From: Blastococcus sp. TF02A-30
GTDB taxonomy: Bacteria; Actinomycetota; Actinomycetes; Mycobacteriales; Geodermatophilaceae
DNA length: 64,000 bases
NCBI RefSeq assembly: GCF_003319185.1
Contig: NZ_QOHJ01000003.1
Span: forward strand, 248,001 to 312,000
Direction: 5' to 3'
The translations under genes and the position numbers were made by a program. Within the stretch, counting starts at the first letter, position 1, and each line of letters opens with the position of its first letter. The notes beneath the pieces are model-generated. The model saw only the letters and a list, made by a program, of their open reading frames with translations. It searched no databases and had not been told where the DNA came from. Of the stretch, positions 57,001 through 64,000 are shown one piece after another.

Positions 57001-58521
57001 ATGACCGACCTGCTGGACCACGAGCGCTGCTACCGCGCGGTCGCCGGCCGGGACGCCCGGTTCGACGGCTGGTTCTTCACGGCGGTCCGCACCACCGGCA
57101 TCTACTGCCGCCCCTCGTGCCCGGCCCGGACCCCGAAGGCCGCCAACGTCTCGTTCTTCAGCACCGCGGCCGCCGCCCAGGGCGCCGGCTACCGGGCCTG
57201 CAGGCGCTGCCGGCCCGACGCCGTCCCCGGCTCCCCGCAGTGGGACGTGCGCGCCGACGTCGTCGCCCGCGCGATGCGGCTGATCGCCGACGGCGAGGTC
57301 GAGCGCTCCGGCGTCCCCGGCCTGGCCCGGCGGGTCGGCTACTCCGAGCGCCAGCTGCACCGGCTGCTCGTCGGCGAGCTCGGCGTCGGGGCGCTCGCCC
57401 TCGCGCGGGCCCAGCGCGCCCAGACCGCCCGGCTGCTCCTCGAGACCACCGGGCTGCCCGTGGCCGACGTCGCCTTCGCGGCCGGCTTCGCCAGCATCCG
57501 GCAGTTCAACGACACCGTGCGGGAGGTCTTCGCGACCACGCCCACCGAGCTGCGCCGCGGCCCGGGCCGCACGACCGGCGCCGCCCCCGGCGAGCTCACC
57601 CTGCGCCTGGCCGCCCGGGCCCCCTACGACGCCGCCGAGGTGCTGCTCTTCCTCGGCGCGCACGCCGTCCCGGGGCTGGAGGAGTGGGACGGCACCACGT
57701 TCTCCCGCGTGCTCGACCTGCCGCACGGGCCCGCCGTCGTCCGGCTGTCCCCCGCCCCGGACGGCGGGGTGACCGCCCGGCTGCACCTGTCCCGGCTGCG
57801 CGACCTCGGCGTCGCCGTGGCCCGCTGCCGCCGGATGCTCGACCTGGACGCCGACCCGGTGGCCGTCGACGAGGTGCTCGGCGCCGACCCGGCACTGGCC
57901 GCGTCGGTGGCCGCGGCGCCGGGACGGCGCGTGCCCGGCTCCCCCGACGCGCCCGAGCTCGCCGTCCGCGCCGTGCTCGGGCAGCAGGTCTCCGTCGCGG
58001 GTGCCCGGACCCTCACCGCGCGGCTGCTCACCGCGGCCGGGACCCCGCTCCCCGAGCCGGTGGGCACGCTGACCCACGCCTTCCCGCGGCCCGAGGCGCT
58101 CGCGGCCGCCGACCTGACCGCCGTGGGCCTGACCGGTGCCCGGCGCGCGACCGTGCACGCGCTGGCCGCGGCGCTCGCCTCCGGCGAGGTCGCGCTCGAC
58201 CCCGGCGCCGACCGCGAGGAGGCCGCCCGGCAGCTGCGCGCCGTTCCCGGCATCGGCCCCTGGACGACGGCGCTCGTCGCGCTCCGGGGCCTGGCCGACC
58301 CCGACGTGTGGCTGCCCGGCGACCTGGCGTTGCGACGCTCCCTCGCGGCCCTCGGCAGCAGCGACACCGACGCCGCCACCCGCTGGCGCCCGTGGCGTTC
58401 CTACGCGGTGATGCACCTGTGGGCGCTCGCCGCCCCCGGGCTGTTCACCCGCCCGGCCACCCCGCTTCCCCGCCCGGCCCTGCCCCTCCCCCGCCCGATC
58501 CCCGAACGGAGCGCCTCATGA
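57001..58521 (+). CDS. Ada-AlkA fusion: methyl-sensing regulator/DNA-3-methyladenine glycosylase
   Basis: A 506-residue repair protein. Residues ~1-75 are the Ada zinc domain (four Cys in IYCRPSCPARTP and CRRCRP; the first Cys takes methyl groups). Residues ~85-185 are an AraC HTH (RVGYSERQLHRLLVGELGVG and VADVAFAAGFASIRQFNDTV). The rest is AlkA: AVRAVLGQQVSVAGARTLTA near 325, then PGIGPWTTALVALRGLADPD with catalytic Asp in LPGDLAL. It senses alkylation and removes alkylated bases. CATGCT ends 6 bases before ATG: probably leaderless. Overlaps OGT. Confidence 0.95.
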   Translation: MTDLLDHERCYRAVAGRDARFDGWFFTAVRTTGIYCRPSCPARTPKAANVSFFSTAAAAQGAGYRACRRCRPDAVPGSPQWDVRADVVARAMRLIADGEVERSGVPGLARRVGYSERQLHRLLVGELGVGALALARAQRAQTARLLLETTGLPVADVAFAAGFASIRQFNDTVREVFATTPTELRRGPGRTTGAAPGELTLRLAARAPYDAAEVLLFLGAHAVPGLEEWDGTTFSRVLDLPHGPAVVRLSPAPDGGVTARLHLSRLRDLGVAVARCRRMLDLDADPVAVDEVLGADPALAASVAAAPGRRVPGSPDAPELAVRAVLGQQVSVAGARTLTARLLTAAGTPLPEPVGTLTHAFPRPEALAAADLTAVGLTGARRATVHALAAALASGEVALDPGADREEAARQLRAVPGIGPWTTALVALRGLADPDVWLPGDLALRRSLAALGSSDTDAATRWRPWRSYAVMHLWALAAPGLFTRPATPLPRPALPLPRPIPERSAS

Positions 58522-59054
58522 CTCCCCCTCCCGCCCGCTGGGCCACGGTGGCCACCCCGCCCGGGCCGTTCACCGTCGTCGTCACCGACGGACCGGACGG
58601 CCGGGACGTCGTCCTCGCCAGCGGCTGGACCGACGACGTCTCCGTGCTGCTGCCGGTGGTCCACCGCTCGCTGCGGCCGACCTGGGTGGAGCACGCCGAC
58701 GGGCTGCCGGTCCTGGACGCCGTCGACGCCTTCTTCGCCGGGGAGGTGACCGCCATCGACGACGTGCCGGTCCGCCAGCGCTCGGGGCCCTTCCTCGAGG
58801 ACGCCTGGCAGGTGCTGCGGACGGTGCCCGCCGGGTTCCCCGACACCTACGCGGAGTTCGCGGCCCGCTGCGGCCGGCCGTCCGCGGTCCGCGCGGCGGC
58901 CAACGCCTGCGCCCGCAACGCCGCGGCGCTGTTCGTGCCGTGCCACCGCGTGCTCGGGTCCTCCGGTGGGCTGGGCGGGTTCCGGTGGGGCACCGACGTG
59001 AAGCGCCGGCTGCTCGACCACGAGGCGGCCCACGCGCCGCTGGCCGCCGCCTGA
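58518..59054 (+). CDS. ogt: Methylated-DNA-protein cysteine methyltransferase (OGT)
   Basis: A 178-residue suicide alkyltransferase with active-site VPCHRVLGSSGGLGGFRWG near 141 and helix YAEFAARCGRPSAVRAAANA near 115. It removes O6-methyl from guanine. ATG 58518 overlaps the Ada-AlkA stop (ATGA), so one mRNA makes all three activities. Confidence 0.95.
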   Translation: MTPPPARWATVATPPGPFTVVVTDGPDGRDVVLASGWTDDVSVLLPVVHRSLRPTWVEHADGLPVLDAVDAFFAGEVTAIDDVPVRQRSGPFLEDAWQVLRTVPAGFPDTYAEFAARCGRPSAVRAAANACARNAAALFVPCHRVLGSSGGLGGFRWGTDVKRRLLDHEAAHAPLAAA

Positions 59055-59085
59055 ACTGTCGGACCCCTCCGGCACCCTGCCGGGC

Positions 59086-60192
59086 ATGGATGCCGCTTCC
59101 CTGCTCCTCGGGCTCCTCCTCGGCGCGCTGCTGGCCACCGCGGTCACGCTCGGCGTGGTCGCCCTGCTCGCCCGCCGCCGCCCCGACGACCCCGGCCTCG
59201 AGCCGGTGCACGAGTCGCTCGACCACCTGCACCGGCTGCTCGCCGGGATGGAGCGCGCCCGCGCCACCGCCCACGGCGAGCTGCGCGAGCAGATGGGCAC
59301 CGTCGGCCAGGCGTCGAGCCAGCTCAAGCAGGAGACCGCGGCGCTCGTCACGGCGCTGCGCACCCCGCACGTGCGCGGCCGATGGGGCGAGGTGCAGCTG
59401 CGGCGGGTCGTCGAGGTGGCCGGCCTCCTCGAGCACTGCGACTTCGTCGAGCAGCCGGCGGGGACCAACGACGAGGGCGCCGGCGTCCGCCCCGACCTGG
59501 TGGTCACCCTCGCCGACGGGCGGCAGGTCGTCGTCGACGCGAAGGTGCCCTTCACCGGCTACATCGAGGCCACCCAGGCCACCGACCAGGCGGTGCGCGC
59601 GCAGCGGGTGGTCCAGCACGCCCGCCAGCTGCGCACCCACGTCGACCAGCTGTCCGCGCGCCGCTACCCCACCGCGTTCCGGCCGGCCGCGCCGTTCACC
59701 GTGCTCTTCGTCCCGTCCGACGGCTTCCTGACGACCGCGCTGGAGGCCGAGCCCGGGCTGCTCGAGTACGGGTTCTCCCGCGACGTCGTCCTGGCCACGC
59801 CGAGCACGCTGCTCGCGCTGCTGCGCACCGTCGCCTACTCCTGGCGGCAGGAGCGGCTCGCGCGCGACGCCGACCAGGTGCTCGAGGTGGGCCGCCGGCT
59901 GCACGCCCGCCTGGCCACCCTGTCCGGGCACCTCACCCGCCTGGGCTCGGCCCTGGGCACCACCATGACCCGCTTCAACGAGACTGTCGGCTCCTACGAG
60001 CGGTCGGTGCTCACCGCGGCCCGGCGCTTCGACGACCTGGGCATCGCCGAGCACCCCGTGCCCACCCCCGAGCCGCTGGAGACGGTCGTCCGGTCGCTGC
60101 GGCCGGCCGGTCCGGAGCTGCCCGGGGACGACGACGGCGGCGCGCTGCCCGACGCGCCCTTCGACATCCCCCGGGACGGCACCCGCGGGTGA
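59086..60192 (+). CDS. rmuC: DNA recombination protein RmuC
   Basis: A 368-residue protein with one N-terminal membrane helix (LLLGLLLGALLATAVTLGVV), then a coiled coil to about residue 95. The RmuC nuclease-like core is RGRWGEVQLRRVVEVAGLLE, with VVDAKVPFTGYIEA near 151 (D and K of a PD-DxK-like site). It limits DNA inversions in E. coli. CACCCT ends 7 bases before ATG 59086 (leaderless pattern). Confidence 0.93.
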   Translation: MDAASLLLGLLLGALLATAVTLGVVALLARRRPDDPGLEPVHESLDHLHRLLAGMERARATAHGELREQMGTVGQASSQLKQETAALVTALRTPHVRGRWGEVQLRRVVEVAGLLEHCDFVEQPAGTNDEGAGVRPDLVVTLADGRQVVVDAKVPFTGYIEATQATDQAVRAQRVVQHARQLRTHVDQLSARRYPTAFRPAAPFTVLFVPSDGFLTTALEAEPGLLEYGFSRDVVLATPSTLLALLRTVAYSWRQERLARDADQVLEVGRRLHARLATLSGHLTRLGSALGTTMTRFNETVGSYERSVLTAARRFDDLGIAEHPVPTPEPLETVVRSLRPAGPELPGDDDGGALPDAPFDIPRDGTRG

Positions 60193-60312
60193 GCCCGCGC
60201 GCGGACCGGTCCGCCGCGCCCCGTCCGTCCCACCCAGCAACCCCTGTCACCAGCCGGCCGCACCCGGCACGACTCGGCGGCCGTCCTGCACGTGGGAGGC
60301 GGTCGCGCTCGC

Positions 60313-60318
60313 TACCTT
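60313..60318 (+). promoter_or_regulatory. Candidate -10 TACCTT for the DUF6542 gene
   Basis: TACCTT (TANNNT type) lies 55 bases before the start, in the 180-bp gap. A GGAGG site then follows at 60362-60366, so this gene has a leader unlike many neighbours. Confidence 0.45.
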
Positions 60319-60372
60319 TGACCACCGAGGGAGGGCCGTCCGGGTCCACCCGCGGTGGAACGGAGGTGCGCC

Positions 60373-61089
60373 ATGGCCACGGCGAGTACTGCCGACCCGT
60401 GGCGGCAGGGCGGTCGCCCCGACCGGCCGTTCCCCGTCCGGGCGCCCCAGGGAGACCACGCCATGTACGCCGAGCGAGCCTCCCGCCCCGGCCGGCCCCC
60501 GGTGCCGCCGCGCGGCCGACCCGCCGAACGCCCCCGCCGAGACCCCCGCGACCTCGACGACCACGCCCGCCCGCGGCGCGCCCCGCGCGACGAGGAGCAC
60601 GACCGCCCGCGCCGCCCCGCCCGGGAGGACCACTACGCCCGCCCCTCCGAGCGCGTGACCGGGGACGGCCGCCGGGCGGCTGCCCGGTCCGCCGAGGCCC
60701 GCCCGTCGGCCCGCGGCCGCACCGCCGCCGTCGAGAGCGGCCGGTTCCGCGGCGCGGTCGCCGTGCTCGGGATGTTCCTCGTCACGCTGGCCGGCGCCGG
60801 TATCGACTCCTACGTCGGTATCGGCCTCGGGCTCATCACCCAGGTCGCGCTGACCGGCTCCACGGTGCTGGCCGCCCTGAGCGTGCGCCGCCGCGACCTG
60901 CTGTCGGTCGTCGTCGCTCCCCCGCTGGTCTTCATCGGCGTGGCCGCGCTGAACATCGCGCTGGCCCCGTCGGCCTCCTTCAGCCTGCCGACGGTCGCCA
61001 CGCTGCTCATCCGCGGCTTCCCGACCATGGCGATCGCCACGGCCGCGGCGGTCGTGGTCGCGCTGGCCCGGCTGATCGCCCGCCGCTGA
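60373..61089 (+). CDS. DUF6542-like membrane protein with long Arg/Pro N-terminus
   Basis: A 238-residue protein. Residues 1-~125 are disordered, rich in Arg, Pro and Asp. Residues ~130-238 hold four hydrophobic helices (GAVAVLGMFLVTLAGAGIDS, LGLITQVALTGSTVLAAL, and two more), matching DUF6542. ATG 60373 has GGAGG 6 bases upstream. Next to ispH, as in other actinobacteria. Function unknown. Confidence 0.82.
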   Translation: MATASTADPWRQGGRPDRPFPVRAPQGDHAMYAERASRPGRPPVPPRGRPAERPRRDPRDLDDHARPRRAPRDEEHDRPRRPAREDHYARPSERVTGDGRRAAARSAEARPSARGRTAAVESGRFRGAVAVLGMFLVTLAGAGIDSYVGIGLGLITQVALTGSTVLAALSVRRRDLLSVVVAPPLVFIGVAALNIALAPSASFSLPTVATLLIRGFPTMAIATAAAVVVALARLIARR

Positions 61090-61102
61090 CCCGGCCACCC
61101 CA

Positions 61103-61151
61103 CGTACGACGAAGCGCCCGCCCCGGTCCGGGGCGGGCGCTTCGTCGTACG
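61103..61151. terminator. Bidirectional terminator between DUF6542 gene and ispH
   Basis: Perfect 22-bp stem (61103-61124 with 61130-61151) with a 5-base loop GGTCC. It lies 14 bases after one stop and 5 bases after the other on the opposite strand. Confidence 0.92.
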
Positions 61152-61155
61152 GGGC

Positions 61156-62118
61156 TCAGTCGACCGGCGCGGTGCGCTTGGGCCGCAGCTCGTGCGGCAG
61201 CGCGAAGACCAGCCGCTCCTCGGCCGCCTTCACCGTCGAGACGTCGGCGTAGCCGCGCGCGGCCAGCCAGTCGAGGACCTCGCTGACCAGGATCTCGGGC
61301 ACCGACGCGCCGCTGGTGACGCCCACCGTGCCGACGCCCTCCAGCCACGCCTCGTCGATCTCGGCGGCGTAGTCGACCAGGTAGGAAGCGCGGGCACCGG
61401 CCTCGAGCGCCACCTCGACCAGCCGCACCGAGTTCGACGAGTTCGTGGAGCCGACGACCAGCACGAGGTCGCACTCGGCAGCCATCTGCTTCACGGCCTG
61501 CTGCCGGTTCTGCGTCGCGTAGCAGATGTCGTCGCTCGGCGGCGCCTGCAGCCCGGGGAAGCGGTTCTTCAGCTGGTCCACGGTCGTCAGCGTCTCGTCC
61601 ACCGAGAGGGTGGTCTGCGACAGCCAGACGACCTTCTCCGGGTCGCGCACCTGGACGTTCGCGACGTCCTCGGGGCCGTCCACGAGCTGGACGTGCTCGG
61701 GCGCCTCACCGGCGGTGCCCTCGACCTCCTCGTGGCCGCGGTGGCCGATCAGCAGGATGTCGTAGTCGTCCTTGGCGAATCGCTTGGCCTCGGAGTGCAC
61801 CTTGGTGACCAGCGGGCAGGTGGCGTCGATCGTGCGCAGCTGCCGCTCGGCGGCCTCGGCGTGCACCGCCGGGGAGACGCCGTGCGCGCTGAAGACGACG
61901 ACCGCACCCTCGGGGACCTCGGAGGTCTCCTCCACGAAGATCGCCCCCCGCCGCTCCAGCGTGGCGACGACGTGCTTGTTGTGGACGATCTGCTTGCGGA
62001 CGTAGACGGGGGCGCCGTGGATCTCCAGGGCGCGCTCGACCGCCACCACCGCCCGGTCCACGCCGGCGCAGTAGCCCCGGGGATCGGCCAGCAGGACCCG
62101 TCCGCGCTGATCAGCCAT
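61156..62118 (-). CDS. ispH: 4-hydroxy-3-methylbut-2-enyl diphosphate reductase
   Basis: Last enzyme of the MEP isoprenoid pathway, 320 residues. The three cluster Cys are visible in [13 protein letters not shown] (residue ~18), [13 protein letters not shown] (~100) and [14 protein letters not shown] (~200). Substrate-binding [15 protein letters not shown] and [11 protein letters not shown] follow. ATG 62118 has TACCCT 6 bases upstream, so it is likely leaderless; the longer frame is not needed. Confidence 0.96.
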   Translation of the reverse strand: MADQRGRVLLADPRGYCAGVDRAVVAVERALEIHGAPVYVRKQIVHNKHVVATLERRGAIFVEETSEVPEGAVVVFSAHGVSPAVHAEAAERQLRTIDATCPLVTKVHSEAKRFAKDDYDILLIGHRGHEEVEGTAGEAPEHVQLVDGPEDVANVQVRDPEKVVWLSQTTLSVDETLTTVDQLKNRFPGLQAPPSDDICYATQNRQQAVKQMAAECDLVLVVGSTNSSNSVRLVEVALEAGARASYLVDYAAEIDEAWLEGVGTVGVTSGASVPEILVSEVLDWLAARGYADVSTVKAAEERLVFALPHELRPKRTAPVD

Positions 62119-62231
62119 GCACCCAGGGTACGTGCTGGAGAACCCCCTGCAGGGGCCGTCACCGGCCACCCGGGACGGTGTAACGGCCCACACCTGGTGT
62201 CGGGCGCGCCGATCTGGGGCAGGGTGTCGCC

Positions 62232-63179
62232 ATGGCCCGTGAGATCCCTGAGGTTGTCCGCGCAGCCGCCGGCCTGGCGGCCACCGTCCTGGACGAGGCG
62301 CGCAAGCTGCCCGAGACGCTGCCGGGGCTGCCCGTGCGCGTCATCGGGCTGGCGATGCAGCACGCGATGAAGGTCCAGCAGCAGTACGCCGGCCTGGTCG
62401 CCCGCGGCGACGAGCTGTTCACCGGGATCCGCGGTGACCGCGAGCCGGGGCTGGCCACCTTCGACGACGACGACGTCGAAGCAGCGCCGGCCAACGGCTT
62501 CCGCGACTCCGCCTTCGACCGCGCCGGCACCGTGTCCGACGCGGAGCTCGACGAAGCCGCGGCGCAGGTCGATGAGGGGCAGACCGCCCCCGAGGAGCTC
62601 GCCGCCGAGGCCCCCGCCACCGAGGACGTGCTGGAGGAGCTCGCCGTCGACGAGCTGGTCGAGGCCGCCCCCACCCTGGAGGAGACCGCCCCTGCGGTCA
62701 CCGAGGACGCCGACGCCATCGAGAACGCGCTGCTGGAGTCGTCCGACGCCCCGGCCGCGCCCGCCGTCGAGACCGGCGCGGACGTCTCCACCACCGTCGA
62801 CGTGCTCACCGCCGACGGGGGCGACGTCACCACCGTGGACGCCACCGTGACCGACGAGGGCGTCGCCGCCCCCGTCACCGACGACGCCGGCGCCGATGCC
62901 ACTGCCGTCGACGAGGGCGGGACCCCCGTGGCCGCTGCCACGACGGAGCCCGCCACCGCCGAGCCCGCCACCGCCCCGGTCGAGGGCTACGACGGCTTCT
63001 CCATCGCCCAGCTGCGCGGCCGGCTGCGCGGGTACGCGCTCAGCACGGTGGCCGACCTCGTCTCGTACGAGGAGGCCAACCGCGCCCGTGAGCCCTACCT
63101 CCGGATGCTGCGCAACCGGCTGGAGAAGCTCGAGGAGCAGGCGGTCGAGAGCAGCCCGCTGGCCCCGCGCGGCCAGTAG
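62232..63179 (+). CDS. Lipid droplet-associated protein family (Rv1109c-like)
   Basis: A 315-residue protein. The N-terminal ~70 residues ([20 protein letters not shown] and [20 protein letters not shown]) are an amphipathic region typical of actinobacterial lipid-droplet proteins. A long acidic Ala/Glu/Thr/Asp stretch follows (~75-255). The C-terminus has [20 protein letters not shown] and [20 protein letters not shown], like a SAP/helical domain. Position between ispH and xseA matches Mycobacterium. CAGGGT ends 6 bases before ATG (leaderless pattern). Confidence 0.85.
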   Translation: MAREIPEVVRAAAGLAATVLDEARKLPETLPGLPVRVIGLAMQHAMKVQQQYAGLVARGDELFTGIRGDREPGLATFDDDDVEAAPANGFRDSAFDRAGTVSDAELDEAAAQVDEGQTAPEELAAEAPATEDVLEELAVDELVEAAPTLEETAPAVTEDADAIENALLESSDAPAAPAVETGADVSTTVDVLTADGGDVTTVDATVTDEGVAAPVTDDAGADATAVDEGGTPVAAATTEPATAEPATAPVEGYDGFSIAQLRGRLRGYALSTVADLVSYEEANRAREPYLRMLRNRLEKLEEQAVESSPLAPRGQ

Positions 63180-63209
63180 CGGTCGGAGGCCCGTGGCAGT
63201 CTCGGGGGC

Positions 63210-64000
63210 ATGACCGCGCCGTCGTCCCCCGAGGCTCCCTGGCCGGTCCGCACCGTCGCCCGGAAGATCGCCGACTGGATCGGCCGGCTGGGTGAGGTGT
63301 GGGTCGAGGGCCAGGTGGCGCAGCTGTCCCGGCGCGGCGGCGCGGCCACCGTCTTCCTCACCCTGCGCGACCCGGCGGCCGACCTGTCCGTCCCGGTCAC
63401 CTGCCACCGCGACGTGGCCGACCGGCCCGGGCTGGAGCTGACCGAGGGCGCGCGGGTGATCGTGCGCGCCCGGCCCGACTACTACGTCGCCCGCGGCTCC
63501 TTCTCGCTGCGGGCCACCGAGATCCGCGCGGTCGGCCTCGGGGAGCTGCTGGCCCGGATCGAGCGGATCCGCCGGCTGCTCGCCGCCGAGGGGCTGTTCG
63601 ACGCCGCCCGCAAGCGGCCGCTGCCGTTCGCGCCCGCCGTCGTCGGCGTCATCACCGGCCGCGACAGCGCCGCCGAGCGCGACGTCCTGGTCACCGCCCG
63701 CCGCCGCTGGCCCGCGGTGCGGTTCGCCGTGCACAACTGCGCCGTGCAGGGCCCGCAGGCCGCGGCCAACGTGATCGAGGGGCTGCGCCGGCTCGACGCC
63801 GACCCGGCCGTCGAGGTCATCGTCATCGCCCGCGGCGGCGGCTCGGTCGAGGACCTGCTGCCCTTCTCCGACGAGGGGCTGGTCCGGGCGATCGCCGCCT
63901 CCCGCACACCCGTGGTCACCGCGGTCGGGCACGAGACCGACACCACGCTGGTCGACCACGTCGCCGACGTCCGCGCCGCCACCCCCACCGACGCGGCGCA
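63210..64000 (+). CDS. xseA: Exodeoxyribonuclease VII large subunit, 3' end cut by window
   Basis: About 263 residues visible. N-terminal OB-fold: [20 protein letters not shown], then [20 protein letters not shown]. The catalytic domain begins at ~135 with [20 protein letters not shown] and [20 protein letters not shown], and [20 protein letters not shown] lies near the edge. It degrades single-stranded DNA with XseB. CAGTCT ends 7 bases before ATG 63210 (leaderless pattern). Confidence 0.95.
   Translation, partial: MTAPSSPEAPWPVRTVARKIADWIGRLGEVWVEGQVAQLSRRGGAATVFLTLRDPAADLSVPVTCHRDVADRPGLELTEGARVIVRARPDYYVARGSFSLRATEIRAVGLGELLARIERIRRLLAAEGLFDAARKRPLPFAPAVVGVITGRDSAAERDVLVTARRRWPAVRFAVHNCAVQGPQAAANVIEGLRRLDADPAVEVIVIARGGGSVEDLLPFSDEGLVRAIAASRTPVVTAVGHETDTTLVDHVADVRAATPTDAA

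Overview
The window is very GC-rich (roughly 72-74% by eye), densely coding chromosomal DNA from an actinobacterium. Gene content and order suggest a relative of Geodermatophilaceae (Blastococcus, Geodermatophilus or Modestobacter type); this is inferred from style and content, not from a search. Supporting signs are frequent GTG starts, 4-bp ATGA/GTGA overlaps, many promoters that end 6-7 bases before a start codon (leaderless mRNAs), a mycobacterial-type ispH / lipid-droplet protein / xseA neighbourhood, and two succinate dehydrogenase operons. I saw no tRNA, rRNA, CRISPR array, insertion sequence or prophage.

Layout. 1-3.8 kb: a truncated peptide-binding lipoprotein, a CsbD stress protein, a DUF559 protein bracketed by copies of a 16-bp palindrome, and an SRPBCC-NUDIX fusion. 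3.8-7.4 kb: a sulfate assimilation operon (Rrf2 regulator, Cys-containing leader peptide, sulfite reductase, zinc-ribbon protein, APS reductase, pterin dehydratase). 7.4-12 kb: a frameshifted PhoX phosphatase behind a possible PHO box, then HipA-like kinase / DUF3037 / DUF3995. 12-17.7 kb: a Pro/Thr repeat membrane protein, an ABC exporter, a formate/nitrite channel, a variant inositol-phosphatase-like protein, and a molybdopterin oxidase with its flavin reductase. 17.8-21.4 kb: sdhCAB. 21.4-28 kb: thioesterase, GGDEF-EAL protein and small genes. 28-32 kb: a second, mycobacterial Sdh1-type operon and a gamma-carbonic anhydrase. 32-35 kb: PspC, and a flavohemoglobin translationally coupled to a DivIVA-like protein.

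35-40.4 kb is the richest regulatory region. A HelR/HelD-type RNA-polymerase motor gene carries a rifamycin-associated element (RAE) just upstream. Divergent from it is an ECF41 sigma-factor operon (carboxymuconolactone decarboxylase, sigma, SQR-like oxidoreductase) with its expected promoter. 40-49 kb: a frameshifted MalT-like LuxR regulator, YchF, an MFS transporter with a divergent regulator and palindromic operator, and a DUF222-HNH gene. 48.4-57 kb: a two-component system fused by overlaps to an ABC-2 exporter, then a DrrAB-like exporter operon ending in a second HelD-like gene and controlled by a divergent TetR gene with palindromic operators. 57-64 kb: Ada-AlkA and OGT alkylation repair, RmuC, DUF6542, IspH, lipid-droplet protein and the start of xseA.

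Two genes (PhoX, LuxR) are each broken by one extra base in a 3-base homopolymer and restored by removing it, which looks as much like sequencing error as decay. The most interesting themes are the two HelD-like RNAP motors in different antibiotic-linked contexts, the RAE, the cysteine attenuator peptide, the DUF559-linked palindromes and the widespread leaderless starts.
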